Origin: Acridotheres tristis
Taxonomy: Eukaryota; Chordata; Aves; Passeriformes; Sturnidae
Assembly (NCBI GenBank): GCA_037013685.1
Contig: CM072886.1
Coordinates: 91,748,422 to 91,812,421 of the forward strand
Reading direction: 5' to 3'
DNA length: 64,000 bases
Below, in pieces: positions 37,728 through 50,336 of this stretch. The notes under the pieces were generated by a model. That model made no database searches. It had not been told where the DNA came from and saw only the letters and a program-made list of their open reading frames with translations. The position numbers and the translations under genes are program-made. Within the stretch, counting starts at the first letter, position 1, and every line of letters begins with the position of its first letter.

Positions 37728-38701
37728 CGTTGAATGCTACAGCACTTCTAGCTAACAAGCTAAAAATGAAGAAATGGCGACGTATCTCGCTCGTTACAAG
37801 GTTTTTTAAGGCCTAATTATCTAATTAAAAAGTAACACCTAAATTATTTTTACTTTTGACCAAATGACCAAACACCCGTGACCCGCAGTCCAGCATTTTC
37901 TAATTAAAAAGTACTACCTATACCTAAGAAGGACAAGAAGAAAGAAATCTAAACCTCCATCTTGTCCCATACCTATTACTATATTCTAAAACCCCGAATT
38001 CCAAACCCTTCACCATATGATATTACACACTTTTATTCAAACAACACACCAGTGATTCTAATGCTATTATTCGAATTATTTTGGAAGCTTTTCTCTAAGA
38101 TCTCAAGTGAAAAGCAGTGCTCTTTTGGGGGTCAGTGCCTGACAGCACAGAAAGTTCACAACTCCCTGTTTCCAGGGTTCCAGCAGTGAGCAGCACAAGC
38201 CTGGCAGCAGCGAGGGTTTGGGGCACAGCAGTGCCGGGGATTCGCTGTGGGTGATGCGGCTGATGAGGCTGATGAAGGTGGGAGCGCTCCGGCTGCCCCA
38301 CTGAGCCCTGCACACCCCCTCGCCCCACCTGGCTGCGGCTGCTGATCCACGGGCTGTGCGCTGATTGCAGAGAGTTTGTTTAAGCGGAGGAGAGAGGAAT
38401 GATAATGAGGTTGCCGAGCCCCGCTGATTGCTGAAGGGCGCTGGGGATGACCCGGCGCACTCGGCCCATTGGCTGGGGTGGTCGTGGCTCCCCAGCGCAG
38501 CTCCTGCCCAGGCACCACAGCAAACCCCGGCAGCGAACTTTCTTCACAGAAAAGGCACTTCTGGGCTTTTCCCAGAATGCACTTTTTATTGGCACGGCTT
38601 CCATTTTTTTTCTCAGAGAAGTTGTGAAAACTTTTCCTGAAATGATCCTCCTCTGCCTTCTGGCTGAAGAGGATGACTGATGCCTTTTCTTCCCCAGTGC
38701 A
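37728..38701 (-). mobile_element. possible young LTR insertion, minus orientation
   Basis: Many CpGs survive here (for example 37,776-37,795, 37,878-37,888 and the dense block after 38,200), unlike the flanks, which suggests a recent insertion. An identical ATAGTAC lies at 37722-37728 and 38702-38708. Read on the minus strand, the interval starts TGCACTGGGG after this flank. Also in that orientation, a CCAAT box lies about 235 bp in (near 38,466) and AATAAA about 660 bp in (near 38,037), an order consistent with U3-R-U5. Against the call, the far end reads CAACG rather than CA, and I cannot name the family from sequence alone. A CpG-island promoter is the alternative. Confidence 0.4.
38200..38540. 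promoter_or_regulatory. CpG-island-like segment with CCAAT box
   Basis: I count about 22 CpGs in roughly 330 bp with GC near 60 percent by eye, which gives an observed/expected ratio around 0.7, far above the rest of the window. An inverted CCAAT box (ATTGG on the plus strand) lies at about 38,466. Either a promoter inside an LTR or an independent CpG island would explain it. The 184-codon minus-strand frame across it (38156-38710) is a GC-rich open frame without a known domain. Confidence 0.5.
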
Positions 38702-38708
38702 ATAGTAC

Positions 38709-40085
38709 ATCTGTGGAGTAGAGAGAGTAGGTAACCAGCTGTCATGTCAGGTTTCCTAAACATACTTGCATGTCATTTCTCACTTGTTCATCTGTATCAA
38801 AGCAGAGAGCCTCTGCTGCTAGCTCCACTGCACATTAGGGCTAAAAAATCATTTCATTAAGGCTGAAAAAAGTGGTTTATTTAAGTCAAAATCAGTCTAT
38901 TCCTATATCTGTTATTTCTGCTTCTCTCTTCGACAGGCTGATCATAACACTTACCCTTCTCTCTTACCTTGTTTTCTACATCAAAGATGCTAACTACTGT
39001 GTTCTTTAATTTAACAGCTTCTGCAGCACAAGAGAGAATAGATTCATTTTATGAATAGTGAATCCTTGTATGATGTAATTTTCACATAATCTCTGTTTTG
39101 CTGCTCTGAAATAGATTTTATTTCAGTAAATGTGCAGACCATTGCTACAGTGACACCGTACTGGCTAAAGGAAGTAATGTTACCAGTACAATAATTCTAT
39201 TTTAAAGCACACAGCTGAAGTGTGGTCATTATTCTGTTCTTCTAGCTAATAGACAGCTCTTTGCTTCCTTATTTTTGCCAGAGAGAACGGTTTTACTTGA
39301 GATCTCTTCAAGTGCCAACTCTAGGCATTACAGCCAAAACAGAGGCTGTGACATCTACGAATTATTGAATTATACTTAAGAATCAAGATGCACATTATAG
39401 TATAGGCATAGTTAGAATAGAATTCCTATTTGCTTGCCTTGAGCCCAACTAGAAGCATACTAAAATAGTGTAGCAAACAACAGAGATACACACATATATA
39501 GATATAGTCAACATATATGTTTGTACAGCAAAACAATGTGCAGCAAGTGCTTCATTTAAGCAGATGAACAATGTGTCCTCCCAGGAGTAAACAAAAACTT
39601 GTGTAATTGCAGGCAGGTGAGAAGTGTGGGAAAACATAATCCACGACTGAAGAAACTGAACTTGCAAGACAAAGAACAAAAGGACAAGATAAGCACAAGA
39701 GACAGCAAACAGGCAGGATATCCTACTGAATGCACAAGTATCAGGATGACTGGCAAAGCCAAAACAAAGATAAGCAGCACTGGAAGCAGAGGGAATCCCT
39801 TTTCAGGAGAGGCAAGCTGCATAAAGTATCAGGCCTCCAGAGGAACTTTACCCATAAAAGGGCTCCCAAACCTGGTCACCTTGACCTCTTCAACTGTTGA
39901 CCACCAGTAGTGCATGCACTGGTGCATTATCTCCTTCGTATTACCTACTCATAGCTAATTCAGGATATAGGGGACTAGTAGATTTGTGTGTGTAAAGCTA
40001 TTTGGTGATAATTTGGGACAGCGAACCATCGGCATATCTGTCATTAATGAACGCCAATCTACGAAATTTTATTTTAAAGTCGTTT
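38709..40085. other. unassigned sequence
   Basis: Nothing recognisable. A lysine- and serine-rich plus-strand frame (39599-39910) has no domain I know. Confidence 0.5.
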
Positions 40086-40090
40086 ATCAG
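40086..40090. repeat. target-site duplication ATCAG (left copy)
   Basis: ATCAG directly precedes the LTR and recurs immediately after it at 40770-40774. A perfect 5-bp duplication marks retroviral integration. Confidence 0.85.
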
Positions 40091-40769
40091 TGTCCTGGGG
40101 TGACTTTTTCATGTTGAATTGTATCCCCATTTGCCTGTTTAGTCCAGAAATAAGTTTTGTATCTTTAAGGCTGGATTTGAGAGTGAAGGAGGGGAGAGGA
40201 GAAGTTGTGGAATGTTTGAGGTGGTTGTTTTTAAAACACAGAGATAGGAGTTCCATCAGCTCATCTCCTGGACTGTGTCGCTGTGGTGGACAGTGGAGAG
40301 AGCTCTCCTTGGCTTTTAGCTAGTTTTTGACTAACTGAAGCAGAGAAATTGCCCTGAAAGTTTTTTTCCTTTCTTTTCCCTGGAATTATTTGAACCTTCT
40401 CTGGACTGGGGACCAGAGGGAGCACCAGGATCTTGCACCTGCAGCCACCGGGGCCTGGCCTGGCCAGCGGCATTTTCCAGCGCCGGAGGGACTGAGAACA
40501 GACTGAGCTGAGCTACCACCACAGGAGAGAGACTTTCTGAATTTGTCAGCTCTTCACAGCACTGAGAGGTTTTGTTGTTTGGTATTGTTTTTTGGGGTTT
40601 TTTTTGTGCTGGGCAGTGCTGTGCCTGTTGAATAAACAGGTTTTTTACCACTTCTCTCTGAGGAAATTTCTTCCCAAACCAGCTGGGGGAGCCAGCCTGA
40701 GCCGCTCAGGTTTGCTTCCTGGGGGGTCCCTTTGGAAGTTTTCTCCCAAATTTGCCCTAAACCAGGACA
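40091..40769 (+). mobile_element. solo LTR of a passerine-type endogenous retrovirus
   Basis: The 679-bp element begins TGTCCTGG and ends CCAGGACA, an 8-bp perfect terminal inverted repeat with canonical TG...CA ends, and is flanked by ATCAG on both sides. An AATAAA polyadenylation signal at 40631-40636 fixes the plus orientation. Upstream of it are 'ggactggggaccaga' and a GC-rich segment, and downstream is 'gaggaaatttcttccc', an arrangement I recognise from abundant songbird LTRs. No primer-binding site or gag, pol or env remains are attached. The element is therefore a solo LTR left by recombination between the two LTRs of a provirus. The perfect duplication and modest decay suggest it is among the younger insertions here. 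The 5-bp duplication fits ERVL or ERV1-like groups better than 6-bp ERVK. Confidence 0.85.
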
Positions 40770-40774
40770 ATCAG

Positions 40775-43700
40775 TCTTCTAAATACTCCCACCACAGCTA
40801 TTTCGAATTCCTGACTCAGTTGCAATAATTTTACCAAAAGAAAATGTAATCATTGTTGCCACATTGAACAGCATGTCCATTTTGTATTTCATATCAGAAG
40901 GGGGCATAAAACGGGTGTCTCTCTCCTTCCTCATGACAGAGCTAGAGGCTGGTCACTGCCACCATCTCTGGGAAGCAGAATGTGTAGATATGAGCTCCTC
41001 ATTGCTGACCAATAAAATACACTGCCTTGTGGAGTTACCTTGTTCATACAGCTTTGAAACACTCAAGGGAAATATGCCACTGCTGCAGAGATGAATGATG
41101 AAGCAGTTGGCTTCTGTTTATGTGAAGTTTTGATTTTTTTAATAACTTTTTTTTTACTCTTTGAAGGTATGCAGGAATGTGTGCAAAATAACTACAAACT
41201 ATAACATATCTAGAAGCCTCTGAAGTATTTGTTTAAATTTTAAATGCTGCATCTGCATCTGCACTGCAGTTTCAGATATTAAACCCTGATGTATGTTTTG
41301 AATCCCCACAAATTATGCAATTTCTTTTCCTTTCCTGCTGCTTCTCCTTTAATACTACTACTATCAGCAAGTTTTTTTATTGCTTACCAGGAGTAATACT
41401 GATTTCATCTGCAAGATTCAGGCTAGTCACAAGTTACCTCATCATTAAGAAAAGCATTCTCTACGTTCATTAACAGAAGAATAGTAGCAAGGGTTCACGT
41501 AACCTTGACTATCATTTTGCTTTCTCCTCTTTCTTGTTTTATACCATCCTTTTAAACTATTAGTCAAGATCCTCACCTGATATAAAGTGATGTCACCCCA
41601 CTGAAATCTTGACTAACACAAAGCTCAGAAACATTCTTCCTTCAGATCTTCATGGACAAGCCTAGATTTGTAGGTAAATGATTGTCAGCGCTTAACATGC
41701 AAACATATGAGATCTAAATGAAAACATTAAAACACTCAGATAACATGAATTTGTCCTGCATCCCTGATTTGAAGAATGTAGAAGTTTTAGTCATGCTGTA
41801 CTAGCACCAGTCCTGTTGTGTGAAGATATATAGATGTACTATCATGTTCATGTCAATCAATTTTTAATTATTGCTGTTACTTTTTTTTCCCTTGGTTTGT
41901 TTTTTTTTTTTTTTTGTGATAGATTAGCTTGATGCAGTATTCATGACTTGGAAACTGCAAGTCTCTCTGAGAATTGATCCACAGGAGCTACAATAATTCT
42001 ACAACCGGGTACAAAAACATGCTAAATGCTGTGAAATGTTCCAGTCTTTGGTCCTTCTGTGTAATTGAACCTTTGAGCTGTCCCAAATGCTTGCAATGGC
42101 CAGAAATACCTGGAGCAAGAAAGAATGAGAGAGGGACAACTGTCATGACACTTTTTCGTTCAAATTTCTACGAAGAGGCACCATTCCTCACGGACATGGA
42201 TTTGCCCATGGGTCTGTGCAAAATTATGGGCTGGGCTTGTGTAATCTCATCCAAAACTGCTAGATTCAAGCTGGCATTAAAAATATAACTGAAACAAAAT
42301 TACTTTCTGGTCTAGAGTTAATCAGTTATGTCTAGTCTGGAAAATTTGACACATCTAGGAATATTCTTTGGCATGAAGGCAGGGTGTCACAGCCTCTGTG
42401 ACTGTTAGTGAACTGTCTGCTAGAGAACTCCCACATGAATTATGGCACAAGGTCCTTACAGAGAAAACAGTGCTTGGAAAAGGCTAAGGGGGATTCTGGC
42501 TACTTAGGATAGGCCACTCTTAATCCAGCAGCTACCAGTGCAGCCTTGATAATACAGTACCTTCAGGGAGAGAAATTTCAAATTTATTTTGATATTGCAG
42601 CTTTCTGTGATGTTAAAACCAATGATACTGCTATATGAAACAAGAGATTCCAAGTGTTTGAAAGAAAAAATTTCCAATGACTCAATAATCATACCTGCCT
42701 ATAGTATGTCCTGCTGTGTATAAGTTTTCACATTTGCCTTCTTGCCAGAGTTTCTACATATGCAATTGAGTGACATCATGGACACTAGATTTTTTTTTCT
42801 AGTATCTCAGACTCACTGAGGAAGAGATATTATGGTATTGATACTGACTGGGGTTTTTTGAAAGGACTTTTAAAATGTGATTACTTATTTGAATGGTGCT
42901 ATATACTTAAGCTGAAGAAAGTGAAACAAGGTGACAAATGTTATGAAACACAAAAAGTAACGTTTGTGATTATGATAAAATCCTTTAACAAAGGAAGGCA
43001 GACCCCTGTGTATACAAAATTATTCTAGAACATATATAATACAAGAGTTTTTGTATTTTGTGTTTGATTATACAGTCAATAACTGAGATTCACAGGAAAC
43101 CATGCTTGTTCAATGAATATCTCCAAATATTTTCCTGATCTCTAGGCTGCAATTAAACTATTAAGATGATAATTTGTTTGTGTTTCTTTGCTTCCAAGCA
43201 ATATCGACCCAAAAATAAAGAAGTAGAATTTTAGGGGAAATTAATTATCTCAGATTGGTTTTACATATCCCTTACGTTTTTTACTTCTGTATTTCATTTA
43301 TGCAAAATATTAAATCGATTAGTGATGGGCTAAACAGAACGTAAAATCCACTTTTAATTCAAATGCATATGAATTGTAATTTTGTAGTTGACATTTCCCT
43401 GGATTGGAAGAGAAAATATATTAACAAAATGATGTGACTATTGTGGTATCATAATAGGGTCTGAGTTATACTAAGGGAGACAGTTTATAAACATGTAATT
43501 GAGTGACAGACTTTCTCCTTAAGGGTTACAAATTACACATTAGACAAGATACCAACTATTTGCTACAAGAAATAGACTGAACAAGTGTTTGCTATCTATT
43601 GGTTTAATGTTGCAATTCTTATTCAGCAAAACTTCCACCGAAATGAAAAATTCAGAGAAGTATAGTCTGATGAAGGTGTGGGAGAACAAGTGGTTTTTTA

Positions 43701-43990
43701 ATTTGCATATCACTAGGAAGCAAAGGCAACCATCTTTGTCTTGCTAGGGAATAAGATTCTGTTATCAGAAAATATCTAGTTTTGACTCTTGACCAGCAGT
43801 ATTTTCATGTCTTTTGATATGATGTGTCAAGAGCATCTGGAATCTTGACTTACTCTCCAATGAGAATTTTTTCTATTATTGCCACTGTTCTTCTTCCAGC
43901 AAAATTGAACTTAACTTAATATTTTACTTAGTTTATCAATTAGACATATTTGTGATATAATGTCCTTTATAATTACTAAAGCATAAGATT
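40775..43990. other. unassigned sequence
   Basis: No known gene or repeat, apart from two T runs near 41881-41915. The 104-codon plus-strand frame at 41974-42288 has no recognisable domain. Confidence 0.5.
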
Positions 43991-43992
43991 TT

Positions 43993-44880
43993 TCATAGAA
44001 TCATAGAATTATTCAGGTTGGAAAAAACCTTTAAGACTATTAAGTCCAACCATTAAATCCAGCACTGCCATGTTCTCCACTAAACCATGTCTCTGAGTGC
44101 CATATCTACACATCTTTTAAGTACCTCCAGGAATGGTAACTCCTTCACTTCCTTCAGCAGCCTGTTCCAGTGTCTGACAACACATTCAGTAAAGAAATTT
44201 ACCCTAATATCCAACCTAAACCTCCCCTCGTGCAACTTGAGGCCATTCCCTCTTGTCCTATCACTTGTTAATTGGGAGAAGAGACCAACCCCCACCTGGA
44301 TGCAATGTCCTTTCAGGCCTTTGTAGAGAGTAATAAAGTCTCTCTTGAGCATCCTTTTCTTCAGACTAAACAACCTCATAAAACTTGTGCTCCAGACCCT
44401 TCACCAGCTCTGTTGCCCTTCTCTGGACTCATGCCAGCACCTCAATGTCTTTGTTGATGTGAGTGGATCAAATTTGAACGCAGGATTCAAGGTGTGGCCT
44501 CAGCAGTGCCGAGTACAGGAGGACAATCCCTGCCCTGCTCCTGCTGGCCACACTATTGCCCATACAGGCCAGGAAGCCACTGGCCTCCTTGGCCACCTGG
44601 GCACACACTGGCTCATGTTCAGCCACTGTCAATCAGCAGCCCCAGGTCATTTTCCACCAGCAGCTTTCCAGCCACTCCACCCCCCAGCCTGCAGCACTGC
44701 CTGGGGCTGTTGTGACCCAAAGACAGGACCTGGCACTTCAACTTTTTACACCTCATTCCATGGTTTTCAACCCATTGATCCAGTCTGTCCAGATCCCTCT
44801 GCAGAGCCTTTCTGCCCTCCAGCAGATCAACATTCCCACCACCCAACTTGGTGTTATCTGTGAACTTACTGAGAGAGCTC
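43993..44880 (-). mobile_element. CR1 LINE, 5'-truncated, 3' end of ORF2 plus 3' UTR
   Basis: The plus strand opens with 'tcatagaatcatagaatt', the reverse complement of the CR1 3' terminal ATTCTATG repeat, followed by 'caggttggaaaaaacc'. The minus-strand frame (44379-44080) is the CR1 reverse-transcriptase C-terminus, with [29 protein letters not shown] and [11 protein letters not shown], ending ALRDMV. Earlier ORF2 sequence is frameshifted, with [12 protein letters not shown] at about 44620-44655 as a further CR1 landmark. CR1 copies itself by target-primed reverse transcription from its 3' end, which explains the 5' truncation. It is inactive and about 890 bp long. Confidence 0.9.
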
Positions 44881-47800
44881 CAAACTCTCCAAAGGTGAAC
44901 TTTCCGTCACATATTTTTAAACTTTCAGAGAAAGGGATAACTTTAATTATATTTAAAGTAAGTCGTTGACATATTTCCCACTACAATAAACTCGACTCCT
45001 CTGCCAAATTTAAAATTATTTTGAAATTTAGTAATTTTCATCTCTTTGGTTAATATAATTTTATTTTGTGTACAAGTAGGTTGCACTGTGTTTGCTGTGA
45101 ATTCTTGGATACTTGCAAGTGTCTCTCTGGTAAAACTCCTGTGATCTTAATCAGAATTTACAACTTATTCCTCATGTCCAGCTTCTCCCTTTACTGAGCT
45201 TATTTTTTAATTAAAAAAAAAATTAGTAAAGGACAAAATTTTCTGAGTTACAATCTTCTGTAGACAGTAATACATAATTGTATATTTTTAGATTATGCTT
45301 TATTGCCCTGGTCAAAGAGGTTTTAAAAGTGTAGTAATATAGTGTAGCTTTACCTTGCCAGTACAGAAATTAATAAATTACCATAAACCGAGGTACTCTT
45401 TACTATATTAAAGAAACTTCCAATTTCAGCTTGAGTTACAAATTATTAAAGAATTATTTTAATGTGGTTTCACATTTTTCATACTTGGACATTATTACCC
45501 ATTTTTTGATAAATTACTTTTTTTCTTAAAGGCCTAATTGTTTTGACCAAATTACCTGAAAAGCTTGGTTTTAATTACAAATGTGATGCTTCTAAACCCC
45601 ATAATGCTTCAAAAGCTTGATGACATGACACATATAACTTAGAATTCCACACAACAGGAAAAGTAACACAATATTGCTTTTAAAATAATCTGATTTTAAG
45701 TCAGTGTCTTGATTTATAAACATATATGTTAGTCAATACTGAATCCCGAATCTGTCCTGGAGCAGCTCTGATAGCATTTAGTTTTTAAAATCAAATTTTC
45801 CAACTTGACAAATATTTTTCTTCCATTCTGCTTTATGAAAGAACTATACCCACAAAACATTTTACTACATGGGCAAAATAGTGAAGCTGCATGCAATGCT
45901 GACAAAAACTATGCAACAATTTATATAAAACATTTTTTAATTTTCTTATTCTTAATTTTTTTTACTACATATATAATTATGGGGTTTTGTTAAAATAAGG
46001 ATAATAGATAAACATGTTTGACATAGATGTATCAGCCTTTTTTGTTTAAGTTGGCTGTACCTGCCAAAGGTCTGTGCAGGAACACAGTAAGTTTTATACA
46101 TTTGGATGGAAAGCAACTCTAGACACTGGAGACAGAAGAATCCATTGCATTCAGTGGCCAGTGTAGTCCTTTGGTGACAGGGAATATTGCAGAGATTAGT
46201 AATGGGAAAGCTTTCACCTGCTGGATTGGAGTTGAGAGAGTACCACACTTGCAAAAGTTTAGCTTTTGACATTAAATTGTGGACTTGTGATTTAATGACA
46301 GAGAGTGCTGATTTATTTTAATTTTTTCAGTATAAAGGATCAAAATCCACCCCTTGTATTTCGTAAGAGTTCACATTTTTTCCTGTATCATTTTAGCTCA
46401 CAAATGGATGATAAGATTTAACTGGTTGGATTTACCTGCTGACTTCATGGATTAGCTGCCAGATAACTGTCACCTTGCCTTGCAAAGCTCTTGTGTACTT
46501 GTTTTGGTTTTGAGTTTTGTCAATACTGATAGTAGTTCCATGACAATAAGTTTTGAGCAGCAACTTTCATGTTCAATTTTTGTCCTAATAGGTGTAGCTT
46601 TGGATGGGCTGGCTGCTGGCAGAACAGCCTTTCTGGTTCTGCATTTAGTCAATTTTACTAAAGACTTTTAACTTTCATCATTAAAGGAGAACCATCAGCC
46701 TCCCACATAAAACTACAGTTTACTACTACTAGTAAACTAGTAGTTTACTACTACTCTCACTACAGTTGCACACAGATAACTCCCAGACTAGTAAAGGCTG
46801 GAGGTAGAGGCAATAGCAGTAAGTTCCACTCATACCTTTTCTGTCTTATGTAGTCCTATTTTATAGTGTCTTCTGTCTCTTGGAACAACCTACCACTGGC
46901 ATTTAATGTAAGAGTCAAACATCTTTTCTTTTGGAAATGAATCTTGAAATCTTGCTGCTTTGGAGATAACTAGATTAAAAAATAGTTTAATACTGGAGCT
47001 GAAAAGTTGCTAGCTCTCATCTAGAAAGGCTTTGTTAGGATTTCCTGTTTAACATATATTTTGTATCTTTTAGGCATTGTTAAAATACCCTTCATAATGA
47101 ACCACTTTCGTTCTTGTCTCTTTGACTTACTCTGTGAGCATCCTTCCTCGCTGATTATTTACTGGTTATTTGAACGGAAGGAACAAACTGTGTTTAATTG
47201 CGAAGTTTTGAGAGGACTTAGAGGGTAAGAAGACTCAGACTCTGATAGGAGGATTAAGAAGTCAGGGGAAAGGAGGTGGTGAGACAAGTATACATCTGTT
47301 TTTGCAGTAGACCTTGTTTTGTTTTTCTCGCCAGAGCATTGTCATCCTCACCATACCACTGATTCAGTTCTCAGAAAGTTTGATTTTCTGCTGAATAAGG
47401 TCCAGACACTTTGGATTGTATTGGTTAGATTTTTCATTTCCTTACTTGGACAAAGATATACAATGTTTAGGGATTAAGTTTTTCCGATTTCAATTGCAAC
47501 CTATATACTTCATTGCCTAAGTGCTACTTTAGCATCAATTGCAAGAATATAAATAAAAAGCACCACTCTCTATTTGTTCATCTAAGACCTTGAAAAGCAG
47601 TAAATCAAAATCCTTTCGTGGTCTACCTTCAGTTCTCATGACAGGACCAATACATTTGGACTGCTGCAACTTATTTAGATGATGTTTGTCAAGATGGTGG
47701 CTTTAAAACACATAGCAGCTTTTTTACAGCAAATCTGATTACTATTTTATGTGTCTAACCCCATGGCAAAGAGGACTTTAAACATTTTCCCCTTCCAAGC

Positions 47801-50336
47801 AAGCTTACTCCACAATTCAGGGACAGTCTCTGTGCTTCTGGAAACAACTTAGATGGGCAGAAAAAGAGAGATTTTGTCTCTGCTAGCCTTTCCCCAGCAA
47901 AGTGAACTCTAGTTTCTACCTGCTCTTGAGGGGTCAGTGAGAGAAAGAGAGAAAGAGCAGAACATACAAAATAACAGTGTTTCCCATCCCAGGAAATTAA
48001 GCAGCATGAACTATTTTCTCTCAGAGGAAAATAATCTAATCAACACTGTAGCTGTGATTAACTTATTTTGCCAAAAAGCCTAATTTTGCCACTCAGTGTA
48101 GACTGAGTAGAATGGAAATAGCCGTCCCAGGTGAAGACCCAAGGACTTCAGGGAACAGGGAAGGAGGCTTTTGGTACACAAACACATCTTCTAGTGGAAG
48201 ACATGGTAAAAAAAAATAGAATTTGGATTTTGTCAAACACAAAGCAGAGTTGCCTTAATGCACCAGGGAGAAAGCGCAGGCTACATTATTGCATCTAAGA
48301 GTTAAATGGTGATAAGTCTTTGAACCTTGGAAGTATTTTATTTTCATTCTGGCCTTTTCAGCTAGTCCTCTTGCTTTTTATTTTAAGGCATGACTTTGAT
48401 TGCAAGTTAGATCTTTGAAAATATGTCCATGAATTTCATCTCTTAGACATGTAATTAATCTTGATATAGCTTTGGTAGTAATGCAAACACACCTGTAGGA
48501 TGTTTTCCATTGAAAACACAAGGAGAGAACCTGTAATAAATCTGAGAGTGATAGCTTTATCGTGACTGACAGAGCTGCTGGAGGCCTCTTCTTTATGAGT
48601 ATAATTTGGGAGTATATAAAGGAGAGATTGATTTCCACGGACCATTCTCTTTTCCTTAGTATTTATTCTTAGTCTGCATAACCCACTCTAATTTTTATTT
48701 TACAAAAAGACCTAACACATGTGACTTGATTAAAACAATGTGTATTGCATTTCTATGAGTCAAGACAGGCCAATGTAAGCGCAATTTAATTTTGTACTTT
48801 GCAAGCCCCATGACCGAGTGCTGTGCATGATTTATCAGGGAGTTGCAGCTCTCTTCCTTGTCAAGACTTGTTCTTCTGGATCCTTTGGAAACAACAGTTT
48901 AACCTTTTGAACAGAGCCAGTATCTTCCAGCAGGCAAAGATGAAGTGCTTTGAGAAAGAGGCTATGGGAGTAATGAGATGTGACTGTGAGATGAGTCTTG
49001 CTTGACAAGGTACAACAAACCTCACATCTCATGCTAAGAAGTGGCTGTCACTTTGATCTGCATGAAGCTTAGTGCTCCGTGGATTTGAGCCACTATATGT
49101 GTTGAGTCAAATCTTTCTGTTACAAGGAAAAAGTTCTCCCGATGTCCACAGGGCCATTCAGGAAGTGCAAAAGCCAGAAGCTGACTCCTTGACTAACCCT
49201 CACAGCATTCACTTGGTACATAACAATAACACTTACTTAGTGGGAAATTGAAAATTAACATTTTAAATAACTTGATTAATGTGTCCTTGCCTTAAGTTTC
49301 GCCTCTTGAGCCATGCTGCCTCTAAGACACTTTTTAAAAAAAAACCACATCCCCTTGGAAATCTACAATTAGGAGTTTTCTTAAATACCCCTCTGTTATG
49401 AACTGTGATTATTTCTTACTTATTTGTACTGTAGGATGACTAGGCAGTAATTCTGTGTGGGACAGAAAAAGTGAGTGTTGATGGGAGTTCACCAAATACA
49501 GCAAATGAAAAATTTATGGAAATTAGAGGCCCTACAGAACAAAGAGCATCTTTCTACTTGCTTGTGCTGCTTTATTCTTGCCCAAATCCACAATAGGACC
49601 TTTTTTCCTGCTGCTTCTTTTATTTTTAATCAAAATAAAATGAGGAGAACACAGCTTGGCCGCAACTGAGATATGTCTTCATTTGAGGTCATCACATTTC
49701 AGTGCTGTGTCAAAAAATGTGTTAGAGACAGAAAGAGATTCAGTCTAGCTGAAGTAAAGACACTACACTGCCAATAATTGTCTTCTGTAATAGTTAGTCA
49801 CATTGAAAGTATTAATTAAAGAAGGAGTTGGGTGTTTTTTTAAAATGTGATGTAATTTGTTGCCAGCTGGCTGACCAAGAGCCTGGGGTAGGTTATATTT
49901 GTCTCTCTCAGAATAGGAAGAACAGATCTTTTATTTTTCTTTGTTAAAACCCTGTATTCTTGGCTGTACCAGACCAGGCAGATTGCTTGAAGTGACTGGC
50001 TGCCAATGTAATTTGTGTTGGTAAATAAATATAAAATGTTGGGATCTTTCAAAGATGGGATCAGGAGGCAATGACTGATGCCAAGCAGAGTGCACTCATT
50101 TCCTGAGAAACAAAACTGCTCCATCAGCTCACCTTAAGCTTGATTTGCACAAACTGCATTTGTTCTGTCTCTTCATAAAAAAGCTGTTAAACTGAAAAAT
50201 TTCCTACGTCTATTGTGTAATGTGAGGCTCACCTGGCTCCTTCATGCAGCCTGAATAAAGGGCTATCCTTTGCCCCATCCCATAAGGCTTGCTTTGTGTC
50301 TTCCTGTCAACCAGCTTACTGATGTTTGTTAGTGTA
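44881..50336. other. unassigned sequence
   Basis: I recognise no gene or transposon. The notable item is a palindromic tandem block at 46714-46755 (listed separately). Short frames such as 45952-46272 (minus) have no known motif. Confidence 0.5.
46714..46755. repeat. interleaved palindrome and direct repeat
   Basis: AGTTTACTACTACT occurs twice, 24 bp apart (46718-46731 and 46742-46755), separated by AGTAAACT-type inverted copies. The segment can therefore pair with itself in more than one way. It is a slippage-prone micro-structure with no known function. Confidence 0.7.

Noticed and set aside
38156..38710. 184-codon minus-strand frame as a protein gene
   Set aside because: It lies across a GC- and CpG-rich segment in which stops are rare, shows no known domain, and overlaps other open frames on both strands.
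44345..44969. Proline-rich plus-strand frames of 137 and 172 codons
   Set aside because: They are antisense translations of the CR1 element at 43993-44880.
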